Assembly (NCBI GenBank): GCA_937990725.1
Contig: CALKQS010000008.1
Coordinates: 62,001 to 126,000 of the forward strand
Origin: an uncultured Candidatus Saccharibacteria bacterium
GTDB taxonomy: Bacteria > Patescibacteriota > Saccharimonadia > Saccharimonadales > Saccharimonadaceae
DNA length: 64,000 nt
Direction: 5' to 3'
Positions 43,333 to 51,378 of the stretch are shown piece after piece; position 1 is the first letter of the stretch, and every line of letters begins with the position of its first letter. The notes below the pieces were generated by a model, which saw only the letters and a program-made list of their open reading frames with translations, was not told where the DNA came from and did not search any database. Position numbers and translations under genes: made by a program.

Positions 43333-44355
43333 ATGACCAAACAATCGAATACGACACAAACCACAGACGACGGCAAGCTCAAAGCGCTTGGCCTCGCGAT
43401 GGATCAGATTACAAAACAATTTGGCGATGGCGCCATTATGAAGCTTGGCGAGTTCCACCAAGCAGACGTAGCGGTGATTCCGTCTGGCTCGCTGAGCCTC
43501 GATCTTGCGCTGGGCGGCGGCTACCCCAAGGGGCGCATCATCGAGATTTATGGGCCAGAGAGTAGTGGTAAGACGACGCTCACGCTGCATGCTATTGCTG
43601 AGATTCAGAAACAAGGTGGCACAGCGGCCTTTGTTGATGCCGAGCATGCGCTCGACCCGAGCTATGCTAAGAAGCTTGGCGTCGATACAGACAACCTTTT
43701 GGTATCACAGCCAGATAATGGTGAGCAAGCGCTGGAGATCACAGAGACGCTGGTGCGGTCGAATGCCGTTGATCTCATTGTGGTAGACTCGGTGGCAGCG
43801 CTGACGCCCCAAGCTGAGATTGACGGCGACATGGGTGATTCACATATGGGTCTCCAGGCTCGCTTGATGAGCCAAGCACTGCGCAAACTCACCGGGATTA
43901 TCAACAAGAGCAAAGCAACCGTCATTTTCATCAACCAGATTCGCATGAAGATCGGCGTAATGTTTGGCAATCCTGAGACAACGACCGGTGGTAATGCGCT
44001 AAAGTTCTATGCCTCGCAGCGGGTGGATATCCGCCGGATTGGGCAGATCAAAGTGGGTGACGACATTCGCGGTAACCGCACAAAGGTAAAGGTGGTAAAG
44101 AACAAGATAGCGCCGCCCTTCCGCGTTGCTGAGTTTGACATTATGTATAATGAAGGCATTTCTAAGACTGGCGACATCTTGGATTTGGCGGCTACGCACG
44201 GCATTGTCGAAAAATCTGGTGCCTTCTACAAATATAACGGCGAGACCATCGGTCAGGGTCGCGACAAAACTAAATTGTATCTGAAAGAAAACCCTGAAGT
44301 CCTGGCAGAAATTGACCAGAAGGTACGTGACAAAGTAAAAGAAGCAGAAAACTAA
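43333..44355 (+). CDS. recA: recombinase RecA
   Basis: 340 aa strand-exchange ATPase. Walker A GPESSGKTT (about 71-79), VVDSVAAL Walker B, L1/L2 DNA-binding loops (MGLQARLMSQALR; MFGNPETTTGGNALKFYAS), and a conserved start KALGLAMDQITKQFGDGAIMKLGE. The ATG at 43333 has AAGGAG; the frame opens at a TTG 18 nt earlier. Its TAA shares a base with the next ATG (TAATG), so recA is coupled to the 2H phosphoesterase gene. Confidence 0.98.
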   Translation: MTKQSNTTQTTDDGKLKALGLAMDQITKQFGDGAIMKLGEFHQADVAVIPSGSLSLDLALGGGYPKGRIIEIYGPESSGKTTLTLHAIAEIQKQGGTAAFVDAEHALDPSYAKKLGVDTDNLLVSQPDNGEQALEITETLVRSNAVDLIVVDSVAALTPQAEIDGDMGDSHMGLQARLMSQALRKLTGIINKSKATVIFINQIRMKIGVMFGNPETTTGGNALKFYASQRVDIRRIGQIKVGDDIRGNRTKVKVVKNKIAPPFRVAEFDIMYNEGISKTGDILDLAATHGIVEKSGAFYKYNGETIGQGRDKTKLYLKENPEVLAEIDQKVRDKVKEAEN

Positions 44356-44879
44356 TGCGCGCAGCAGATACTGCATATCCAGTCGAAAAACATGTGGCGT
44401 CAGTCAGTCTGGTCTTTGATGATGAGCAAAACGCGTATCTTCGCGAGTTGTCAGAAACAATGAACCTTGACTTTGGTGAGTTTATCCCACACGTGACATT
44501 GATTAACGTGACTGAGCGGGATATGCCACGTCTCAAAGCAGCCGCTGCGGCGCTACCCGTCCTCGATAAGTTGGTGCTTGATGGAGTTAATTTCCTGCCA
44601 GATAAAGCGGGCAACTGTGTTTGGGTGGAGCTGCGCACGCAGAAAACTGCATGGATGGTTGAGGCGCGCCAGCAATTACTCGCGGCACTGGATGGTATTC
44701 ATCCGGGGCTGGATGTCGATGGCTTCCGCCCGCACATCACGCTTGGTTGCGTCGAGGCCGGTACGCTTGACGACGTTAATACGAGCGCTATTCCAGGGCA
44801 ACTACCGGTCATCACCGAGCCGCGTGCTGCTGCTTGCTACAACGGCGTGCATGGCAAGGTGGTCGAGGTAGTCGAGTAG
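44355..44879 (+). CDS. 2H phosphoesterase (2'-5' RNA ligase-like)
   Basis: 174 aa. Two HxT motifs, H46-V-T48 and H127-I-T129, define the 2H superfamily, whose members open 2',3'-cyclic phosphates or reversibly join 2'-5' RNA ends. Translationally coupled to recA. The same cyclic phosphodiesterase fold is the third part of eukaryotic tRNA ligase Trl1, so it could act with the kinase-phosphatase-ligase at 15981; this is inference. Confidence 0.87.
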   Translation: MRAADTAYPVEKHVASVSLVFDDEQNAYLRELSETMNLDFGEFIPHVTLINVTERDMPRLKAAAAALPVLDKLVLDGVNFLPDKAGNCVWVELRTQKTAWMVEARQQLLAALDGIHPGLDVDGFRPHITLGCVEAGTLDDVNTSAIPGQLPVITEPRAAACYNGVHGKVVEVVE

Positions 44880-44912
44880 CCTCTGCCAGTAGCGAGCTCA
44901 CTGTTTTCGCGT

Positions 44913-44918
44913 TATAAT
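44913..44918 (+). promoter_or_regulatory. -10 box of short recX
   Basis: TATAAT ending 6 nt before the ATG at 44925. Confidence 0.6.
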
Positions 44919-44924
44919 ATTTTT

Positions 44925-45437
44925 ATGAAAATCACTGACATCTCTCTTCAGGCGCGCAACAATAATCGAGTGAATGTCAGTATTGATGGCGTATACAGCT
45001 TCAGTTTGGACATCGCTCAGGTGACTGACTTAAATCTTAAGGTCGGCCGTGAATTGAGTGATGGGGAGTTGGAAGAGCTGCAAGAAGAGAGCCAATTTGG
45101 CAAGCTGTATATGCGAGCACTTGCATATTGCTTGCGGCGACCACATTCAGTTAAGGAAGTCAGGGATTATCTATGGCGAAAAACCCAGCCAGCGCTTCGT
45201 AAGAAACAAACGGGTATTGATAATCCTGTGGTCTATTCAGAGCGGGTGGCGTCGCGAGTGCTGAGTAAGCTCCAGCAGAAAGCATATGTTAATGACGAAG
45301 CGTTTGCGCGGTGGTGGGTGGAAAATCGTCAGCTCAGCAAAGGCGTAAGTCGGCGTAAATTGACGGCTGAGCTGACTCGCCTAGTGCAGCACATGCGAAA
45401 AGTAGTAACTGATATAAAGAACAACACACAGGAGTAA
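44925..45437 (+). CDS. RecX-like protein, C-terminally shortened
   Basis: 170 aa. Paralogue of the full RecX at 47323: the same start (ITDISLQ, RVNVSIDGVYSFSLD), FGKLYMRALAYCLRRPHSVKEVRDYL, and NDEAFARWWVENRQLSKGVSRRKL. After that point it diverges to a short unrelated tail and stops, lacking the third helical repeat (about 50 residues). I found no other frame that continues the match. It may act as a modified RecA modulator or be decaying. The next gene starts 3 nt after its stop. Confidence 0.8.
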   Translation: MKITDISLQARNNNRVNVSIDGVYSFSLDIAQVTDLNLKVGRELSDGELEELQEESQFGKLYMRALAYCLRRPHSVKEVRDYLWRKTQPALRKKQTGIDNPVVYSERVASRVLSKLQQKAYVNDEAFARWWVENRQLSKGVSRRKLTAELTRLVQHMRKVVTDIKNNTQE

Positions 45438-45440
45438 GTG

Positions 45441-45989
45441 ATGCATAATGATCTATGGCAGAGTTATCGCCCAAATGGAGTGCCAAAACAGGGCGAAGGC
45501 CTTACCCGCAAAGATTTGACCAAGGATACTATTGTCGCGGCAGCGCATGTTTGGTTGTGGCGGCGTAACAGTAATGGTGGGTGTGATGTGCTGCTCCAGC
45601 GCCGGGCTGATCAGGTCAAAAACTGGCCAGGCTATTGGGATATTTCGGCAGCGGGGCACGTGAGCCTTGGCGAGACACCACTCGATGCGGCACTGCGTGA
45701 GGCTCAAGAAGAGATTGGTATGACGCTTGATACTTCTCGAGTGAAGTTTATTGGAAGTTTACCAAAGCGCAAATCAGCATATAGCGAGTTTCACTTTGTT
45801 TATACTTATGAATATCACGATGAGTTGCTTGATATGGTCGATGGTGAAGCAGCGGCACTACGCTGGGTGCCGTATGACACATTCCGTCAGATGATCGAGC
45901 AGCCAGAAGATGCGATGCTTGTGCCGCATCGGCCACTCTATTTTGCACTATTAATGGAAGAACTAGGACGAATATCGCGCGAGTCATAA
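45441..45989 (+). CDS. Nudix hydrolase
   Basis: 182 aa. Complete Nudix box GHVSLGETPLDAALREAQEEIGM (about 72-94; Gx5Ex7REUxEExGU). The surrounding VWLWRRNSNGG and LLQRRADQVKNWPGYWDISAAGH resemble the IDI-like/YfcD group. Hydrolyses a nucleoside diphosphate linked to another group; sanitation or salvage role likely. ATG at 45441 has GGAG 6 nt away; a GTG 3 nt upstream is possible. Confidence 0.9.
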   Translation: MHNDLWQSYRPNGVPKQGEGLTRKDLTKDTIVAAAHVWLWRRNSNGGCDVLLQRRADQVKNWPGYWDISAAGHVSLGETPLDAALREAQEEIGMTLDTSRVKFIGSLPKRKSAYSEFHFVYTYEYHDELLDMVDGEAAALRWVPYDTFRQMIEQPEDAMLVPHRPLYFALLMEELGRISRES

Positions 45990-46057
45990 AATAGGGGTAG
46001 AGACCAAAGACCAAGGCAACGAGTCTAGAGTCTACACCAGAGGAGCAAAAATAAAGC

Positions 46058-46675
46058 ATGGATATCGAAAACCACTACAGAAACGACACTCCGTTTACCC
46101 GGGCAATCATCCTCCATGGGCGGCGAAGCTTTGACAAATATCATAACCCTACGGTTGATAGTACAAGCAACTCTCATTGGCTGCCTTGGCTCCAGCAACA
46201 ACTCTTGATACGTGGGATACTAACGCAAACACCCGAGATGCCTCGCCCATACGAGCCACGCTATGAGGTGTGGCGCCAAGAATTTACCCATCTGCCAGTG
46301 GATGAGCGTACGCTGCTAGTGGGCCATAGTTGTGGTGGTGGTTTTTTGCTTCGTTGGTTGAGTGAGGGAAATTACCGTGTTGGCCGGGTCGTACTGGTGG
46401 CACCGTGGCTGGATGTTGAGGGAGAGGCAGGAGATTTCTTTCGCTTTGCGCTCGACCGCCAGATAGACCGCAAAGCAGTGCACGGCATTGATGTGCTCTA
46501 CTCTACCGACGACTACCCACATCTACAAAGCTCCACAGCAAAAATCCGCTGTGAGCTACCCCAGCTACGCTACCATCGATTTGTCGACCATGGTCACTTC
46601 ACCTTCAGTGCAATGCAGACGCGAGCGTTTCCAGAGCTGGTAGAGATTTGCTTAAGAGAGGAGAATAATAAATGA
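46058..46675 (+). CDS. RBBP9/YdeN-like serine hydrolase (first of tandem pair)
   Basis: 205 aa alpha/beta hydrolase. Nucleophile elbow GHSCGGG (about 89-95), the acid in the FSxDDYPH-type segment (here YSTDDYP), and the His in VDHGHF (about 183-188). AGAGGAG precedes the ATG. It overlaps the next gene by 4 nt (ATGA). Substrate unknown. Confidence 0.85.
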   Translation: MDIENHYRNDTPFTRAIILHGRRSFDKYHNPTVDSTSNSHWLPWLQQQLLIRGILTQTPEMPRPYEPRYEVWRQEFTHLPVDERTLLVGHSCGGGFLLRWLSEGNYRVGRVVLVAPWLDVEGEAGDFFRFALDRQIDRKAVHGIDVLYSTDDYPHLQSSTAKIRCELPQLRYHRFVDHGHFTFSAMQTRAFPELVEICLREENNK

Positions 46676-47244
46676 AAATTGTAATGATTCATGGTAACGG
46701 AGGCGGTGTTGGTGATGATGTGTGGAAGCCTTGGCTCAAGGCAGAGCTAGAGGCTCGAGGTCATATGGTCTTGAGCCCGACTTTTCCTGATAATTATGAA
46801 GCAAAAGCTTCAGTCTGGCTGCCGTACCTCCGTGACGAGTTTAATGTGGACGAAGACGTTGTTTTAATTGGGCATAGCTCGGGGGCGGTTGCAGCGATGC
46901 GATATGCAGAGAAGTATCGGGTTCGGGGTAGTTTTCTGATTGGTGCTTGCTACACCGATCTCGGTGATCCAAATGAAAGGGTCTCTGGATATTATGATAC
47001 ACCATGGCAGTGGGAGAAGATTCGCAGCAATCAACAGTTCATCGTATTGTTTGCATCGTCCGATGATCCATGGATACCAATCCATCAGCCACGTCATATA
47101 GCGCAAAGTCTCCAATGTGAATACCATGAGTATACTGACAAAGGGCACTTCATCCCTCACGAGAGCGCAAATGAGAATGAGTGGAAGAAGTTCCCAGAAC
47201 TCCTCCAAATCATCACAAACCATATCGCAGATGAGTCACTATAA
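46672..47244 (+). CDS. RBBP9/YdeN-like serine hydrolase (second of tandem pair)
   Basis: 190 aa, divergent paralogue of the gene before it: GHSSGAVAA elbow (about 64-72), SSDDPWIP acid, and DKGHFIPHES His. The pair probably arose by duplication and is cotranslated. Confidence 0.85.
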   Translation: MKIVMIHGNGGGVGDDVWKPWLKAELEARGHMVLSPTFPDNYEAKASVWLPYLRDEFNVDEDVVLIGHSSGAVAAMRYAEKYRVRGSFLIGACYTDLGDPNERVSGYYDTPWQWEKIRSNQQFIVLFASSDDPWIPIHQPRHIAQSLQCEYHEYTDKGHFIPHESANENEWKKFPELLQIITNHIADESL

Positions 47245-47310
47245 TAGATTTTAAGTGATCATTGAATTTGTATATTTTCACGATCGAGTGACATAGCACG
47301 CTGCACTCAG

Positions 47311-47316
47311 TATAAT
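47311..47316 (+). promoter_or_regulatory. -10 box of full-length recX
   Basis: TATAAT ending 6 nt before the ATG at 47323. Confidence 0.6.
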
Positions 47317-47322
47317 AAATAT

Positions 47323-47994
47323 ATGCCAACAGAAAAAACCTACACCATCACTGCGCTTACTGCACAGGTGCGGAGCGCCGATCGGGTGAATGTATTTATC
47401 GACGGCACGTATGATTTTAGCCTTGATGTGGCGCAGGTGGTGGATTGTGGTGTGAAGGTTGGGCGGGTGCTGACTGAGGCCGAGCTGACTGAACTGCGCC
47501 GTGAGGGAGAGTTTGGTAAGCTCTACGCGCGGGCGCTCGAGTACACCCTTATGTGGCCGCACAGTGCGCGTGAAATCCGTGACTATCTCCAGCGCAAAAC
47601 ACTGCCACGCAAATATAAACAACGCAAAACTGGCACGCTGGTTGAGAAGCCTGGTGCTTCCCTAGCGGTTGTGCAACGGGTGTTTGCGCGTCTTAGGCAG
47701 CGTGGTCATATCGATGATGAGGCATTTGCCCAGTGGTGGGTGGAGAATCGCCACCAGAGTAAGGGTGTGTCGCGCCGCAAGCTGGAGGCAGAGCTACGTG
47801 CTAAGGGCGTTGCACCGGACGTGATAAACCAAGCATTAGCGCAGTCGAGGCGGACTGATGAAAACGAGCTAGCGAAGGTGATTGCCAAAAAGCGCCCCCG
47901 CTACCCAGACGAGCAAAAGCTTATCGCGTATCTTTTGCGCCAAGGCTTTGCCTATGATGATATCCGAGCCGCTTTGGCGGGTGATGAATACTGA
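47323..47994 (+). CDS. recX: RecX family regulator, full length
   Basis: 223 aa. Binds RecA filaments and limits their growth. All three helical repeats are present, including IDDEAFAQWWVENRHQSKGVSRRKLEAELRAKG split over residues about 127-160 and a C-terminal PDEQKLIAYLLRQGFAYDDIRAAL. The N-terminal beta extension (INVFIDGTYDF-type) is shared with the shorter copy. It ends 5 nt from the convergent PRC-barrel gene with no terminator between. Confidence 0.9.
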   Translation: MPTEKTYTITALTAQVRSADRVNVFIDGTYDFSLDVAQVVDCGVKVGRVLTEAELTELRREGEFGKLYARALEYTLMWPHSAREIRDYLQRKTLPRKYKQRKTGTLVEKPGASLAVVQRVFARLRQRGHIDDEAFAQWWVENRHQSKGVSRRKLEAELRAKGVAPDVINQALAQSRRTDENELAKVIAKKRPRYPDEQKLIAYLLRQGFAYDDIRAALAGDEY

Positions 47995-47999
47995 TTGTG

Positions 48000-48602
48000 T
48001 TAGCGACGCTCGTCGCTCTTGATTGACTCTCGGGCTTGCGATGGCTTACGGAAGGGGTTGACGTATTCGCCACTACTCATGGCCGGTTGGGTGGCCTTTT
48101 GCTCGGGCTTTTTGGTCTCAGCCTGCGACTGGACGATGATAGCGTCGTTATTGATCTCAATAATCTGTGACCGATGGATAACCAGCTCAGCATCATTGAG
48201 GCGGTGGAGCCACGAGCGCCGGACGATGAGCTGCTGGATGACAAAATTACCTGTCTCGATCGTATAGTCGCTAATCTTACCGAGGCGTCGCCCGCGCTTG
48301 TCTTGGACGGGCATGCCCAAGAGGTGAAACTTGAGCTCGTAGAGGCGCTGGATCTTTATGACGTCGGTGGGGGTGATGAGTTCGTCGACGGAGTCGATGA
48401 TCATGCCGAGTTCACTCATCTCACGTACATCAGCGAGGCGGAGCAGCATGGTTGTATCGTTAGCGAATGAGCCATCTACGGTGTAGGCAACGATGGTTAA
48501 GGTTGCTGGATCGACAAGCGGCTGGGCGAGGCTGCCAACTTTGCCGCCCATTTGTAAGCTCATCACGGGATAGTTGGCGAGTGCAGATCCGAGCAGTATC
48601 AT
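48000..48602 (-). CDS. PRC-barrel domain protein
   Basis: 200 aa with two PRC-barrel-like units (about 20-95 and 96-165: VQDKRGRRLGKISDYTIETG, FVIQQLIVRRS), a beta fold found in photosynthetic reaction centre H subunits, RimM and sporulation proteins, usually acting as an adaptor. A disordered Lys/Pro/Ser-rich tail follows. No membrane segment. The start at 48602 is 6 nt after TATACT. Downstream of the pilus genes but separately promoted. Confidence 0.75.
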   Translation of the reverse strand: MILLGSALANYPVMSLQMGGKVGSLAQPLVDPATLTIVAYTVDGSFANDTTMLLRLADVREMSELGMIIDSVDELITPTDVIKIQRLYELKFHLLGMPVQDKRGRRLGKISDYTIETGNFVIQQLIVRRSWLHRLNDAELVIHRSQIIEINNDAIIVQSQAETKKPEQKATQPAMSSGEYVNPFRKPSQARESIKSDERR

Positions 48603-48608
48603 ATGTGT

Positions 48609-48614
48609 AGTATA
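48609..48614 (-). promoter_or_regulatory. extended -10 box of PRC-barrel gene
   Basis: TGC-TATACT on the minus strand, ending 6 nt before the ATG at 48602. Confidence 0.55.
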
Positions 48615-48656
48615 GCATTGCGCCGCAAAAAGCTCCACTAGCGGCTGCGCAAAATG

Positions 48657-48941
48657 TTACTCAACAAATGGGTTACGCGAGCTAATTGGCAGCTGGCTGG
48701 CGCTTTGGTCCGATTCACTGGCGGTTTTGAGTTGCTCGATTTTTTTGATGGTGGTTTGGTCGATGCCATTGGTAGGCTGGGGCGGAGCAGCCTCTGACGC
48801 TTTGGAGATGGTGGTGTTGAGCAAGAAGGTAGTAACCGCTAGGCCGCCAAAGGCGATAATGACGAAGAGAATAATGTGGTAGCGGTGAAGAAATTTACTA
48901 CTGGCGCGCCCAAGCGCGGCGAGTGAGAGATCGCTGTTCAT
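48657..48941 (-). CDS. small membrane protein in pilMNO operon (PilP position)
   Basis: 94 aa: one membrane helix (about 22-42) and a short exposed tail ending SRNPFVE. It overlaps pilO by 4 nt and sits where pilP is found in other pilus operons, but it is much shorter than PilP and no PilP domain is visible. Probably a minor assembly component. Confidence 0.65.
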   Translation of the reverse strand: MNSDLSLAALGRASSKFLHRYHIILFVIIAFGGLAVTTFLLNTTISKASEAAPPQPTNGIDQTTIKKIEQLKTASESDQSASQLPISSRNPFVE

Positions 48942-49567
48942 GATCGGAGATATACCTCGATGGTTAATGTGTTACTAGTAATACTATCGGGTGGCTGGCC
49001 CTGAGCGGTGCTGCGCGAGAGGTCAACATTGGCTATGCGCATCTTTGTCAGGCTTTGCTCGACAAGATACATGAAGGTAAGAAGCTTGCGATACTCGACG
49101 GGGTTCTTGACGGTAACAGAGGCGGTGGTGGCTTTGAGCCCGGCAATCGCAGGGAGGGATGTGCCCGTCTTGCTGCTGCTTGATGAACTACTCGATGAGC
49201 CGCCCTTGGCGTTGTCATCGGCAAAGGTGATGTCTGAGATAGTAATGCCAGCCTTGCGGGCAAAGTCGTTGAGGTCGTTGATGATCTGATCTTGATATTG
49301 GTAGCTTTTGCTCTCGGCAGCGATCTTGGAGGCGCGCTCGACGGCATGATGCTGCGTTTTGAGCATTTTCTCGGTCTGGGAGAGCTCTTGCAGCTCCGAC
49401 TCACTAGCGGCAGCTTGCGAGGCGACAGTGCTGGCATCGGCCGCAAAGCCATCAAGCCAGTTGTAGGCCAGGGCAAAGCCACCAGCTCCAATTGCAGTAA
49501 TGACCACCAGCGATACAGCGAGGATAATCCGGAGGTTTGTCGCCGTTAGGGTAAATTTTTTACTCAT
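48938..49567 (-). CDS. pilO: type IV pilus assembly protein PilO
   Basis: 209 aa. Short cytoplasmic start, one membrane helix (about 12-34), coiled coil (about 40-95), then a ferredoxin-like beta/alpha domain (about 125-205). A Ser-rich linker (GGSSSSSSSSS) separates them. PilO pairs with PilN in the alignment subcomplex. Its ATG overlaps the pilN stop by one base. Confidence 0.85.
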   Translation of the reverse strand: MSKKFTLTATNLRIILAVSLVVITAIGAGGFALAYNWLDGFAADASTVASQAAASESELQELSQTEKMLKTQHHAVERASKIAAESKSYQYQDQIINDLNDFARKAGITISDITFADDNAKGGSSSSSSSSSKTGTSLPAIAGLKATTASVTVKNPVEYRKLLTFMYLVEQSLTKMRIANVDLSRSTAQGQPPDSITSNTLTIEVYLRS

Positions 49568-50130
49568 TATTGGCCGATTCCTTTCTTGAATGTGACACTG
49601 TAGGTTGAGGTGTAGGGATAACTACCAGCGTCTTTGTCTTGCAGTGTGATGGATTGGAAGCTGACGCTGGAGAAGATGGCGGAGTCATTGAGGCGGTTGC
49701 GCAGAGCAATGGCATCGTTGTAGCCTTTGGCACGAATGCTCAGCGTGGTGGGGGTGCCAAAGGTAGTTGGGTCAATATTAAGCTGTTCGATGATAACGTT
49801 GGGCGGAAGGCGATCGGCAATGAGCTTGATGAGGCGGGTGTACGATACTTGTTGGTCGAGGATGGCCTTGGCAGTAGTGAGGTTGGCCTTGAATTCAGTA
49901 GCTTCGCGCTTGACGGTGGCGTACTCAGCAGTTTTGTTGTGGTTGCGCTCTACGGCGGCTTCGTTGCGGCCACGCTCGGTTGCGATGAAAAAGTACACAC
50001 CGCCGATTTCAGCCAAAACGACAAATACCAAGACAAAGAGTAGCACGACATAGCGGCGCAGCAAGGTGTTGGTGCGGCTCGCAGCGAGTTGCTTTTTATA
50101 CGCTGGTGGCAATAGATTAATCATTTCCAA
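49567..50130 (-). CDS. pilN: type IV pilus assembly protein PilN
   Basis: 187 aa. The N-terminal INLLPPAYKK is the conserved PilN peptide that docks on PilM. Membrane helix (about 26-48), coiled coil, ferredoxin-like C-terminal domain. It overlaps pilM by 10 nt. Confidence 0.9.
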   Translation of the reverse strand: MEMINLLPPAYKKQLAASRTNTLLRRYVVLLFVLVFVVLAEIGGVYFFIATERGRNEAAVERNHNKTAEYATVKREATEFKANLTTAKAILDQQVSYTRLIKLIADRLPPNVIIEQLNIDPTTFGTPTTLSIRAKGYNDAIALRNRLNDSAIFSSVSFQSITLQDKDAGSYPYTSTYSVTFKKGIGQ

Positions 50131-51179
50131 ATCTCCCCACTACTAAGGCTGGCCAGGCCTGCAACACTGATATACCGTGGCCGAAACTGCTTTTGGGGCT
50201 GCTGAAGCTTGCCAAAGTCGAGCTTTTGCCATGGATTGACGACGCGCACTGGCATGACGAGGTCGTTGGTGAAGAAGTCACCCATGCCTGGTACATTGCT
50301 ACCACCACCGACGATGACGATCTGCTCGATCTTACGCTCATCACCAATCCGGTCGTTGTAATAGCGGATCACCTTGCGGATCTCGGTGCTGATGCGTTTG
50401 AGGCTTGGTTTGAGTGCCTCGGTAATGCCAGCTTGGCGTGGCCCAGGCGAGAGGCCATTGAGCACCTTGAGCTGGTGAGCATTCTCGAGTGTGATGTTGA
50501 GATGCTTCGAGATGTCGATGGTGAAGGTGTTGCCGCCAATTGCCACTCCACCAGTAAGGCGGACGGCGCTTTTATCTAGCACAGCGATATCGGTACTCGC
50601 TGGGCCAATATCGACGACGAGCGTGAGAAGGTTGCCAGCATCAGCGCTGTCGAGCACGCGCGCAATAGCGTTGATATTAGGTTCAACAACCACTGGCACG
50701 AGTCCCACTGCCTCGGCTGCTTGCAAACAGGCGTCGACTAGCTGCTTGGGCACAGCTGACATCACAACGTTGAGCTGCTCTTTGGTGTGCTCGATCACTT
50801 CATAATCAACGTAAAGTGAATCGAGCGGCAAGGGGATATACTGATCGACCTCTACCTGGATAGCGCCATCGAGGTGCGCTGCTTCTTTGGCTGGGATCAT
50901 GAAGGTGCGCGAGTAGGTGCGACTAGTCGGCACGCCAATCACCACGTGGTCGCTACCGAGGTTGCCAATCAGATGCTCGTTGATGAGCGAGCTGAGGCGC
51001 TCGGCTAGGTAGGAATCATCAGGATTGTCGAGCGACGTCTGGACTTCCTTGGGGTCGAGGTCGAGCGAACCATAGCCCAGTACGAGCCAGCGCTTGGGGT
51101 CGATTGACATGATCTTGATGCCCGTCTGGCTAATATCCAGACCAATAATTGGTTTGTCGCGATAAAATAACTTTGCCAT
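50121..51179 (-). CDS. pilM: type IV pilus assembly protein PilM
   Basis: 352 aa actin-like ATPase fold protein. IIGLDISQTGIKIM (phosphate 1 loop), VVDIGPASTDIAVL (phosphate 2), and IVIVGGGSNVPGMGDFF (adenosine motif). It recruits PilN and links cytoplasmic motors to the membrane complex. First gene of the pilMNO unit; extended -10 TGC-TATAAT lies 18 nt upstream with no obvious ribosome site. Confidence 0.95.
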   Translation of the reverse strand: MAKLFYRDKPIIGLDISQTGIKIMSIDPKRWLVLGYGSLDLDPKEVQTSLDNPDDSYLAERLSSLINEHLIGNLGSDHVVIGVPTSRTYSRTFMIPAKEAAHLDGAIQVEVDQYIPLPLDSLYVDYEVIEHTKEQLNVVMSAVPKQLVDACLQAAEAVGLVPVVVEPNINAIARVLDSADAGNLLTLVVDIGPASTDIAVLDKSAVRLTGGVAIGGNTFTIDISKHLNITLENAHQLKVLNGLSPGPRQAGITEALKPSLKRISTEIRKVIRYYNDRIGDERKIEQIVIVGGGSNVPGMGDFFTNDLVMPVRVVNPWQKLDFGKLQQPQKQFRPRYISVAGLASLSSGEIWK

Positions 51180-51197
51180 GATACGTTCGTTTCCGTC

Positions 51198-51203
51198 ATT
51201 ATA
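51198..51203 (-). promoter_or_regulatory. extended -10 box of pilMNO
   Basis: TGC-TATAAT on the minus strand, 18 nt before the pilM ATG. The 199-nt pilC-pilM gap holds nothing else I can identify. Confidence 0.55.
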
Positions 51204-51378
51204 GCATAAGCGATATGATAAACGCTAGCGTTTTAAGGAGGATTGTCATGGATCGGTAGACTGTTGTTCGTGGTGTGATAATGGCAAAAAGACAGGTCGC
51301 TGGCCAGTGGCAGATCACGCTATCGGATAAAGAGCTGATGCGTGGTTGAAACGCTGACGGAGAATAGGGAATCCAGCC

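Noticed and set aside
45360..45437. Frameshift explaining the short RecX
   Set aside because: The other two frames after KGVSRRKL do not resume similarity to the full-length copy.
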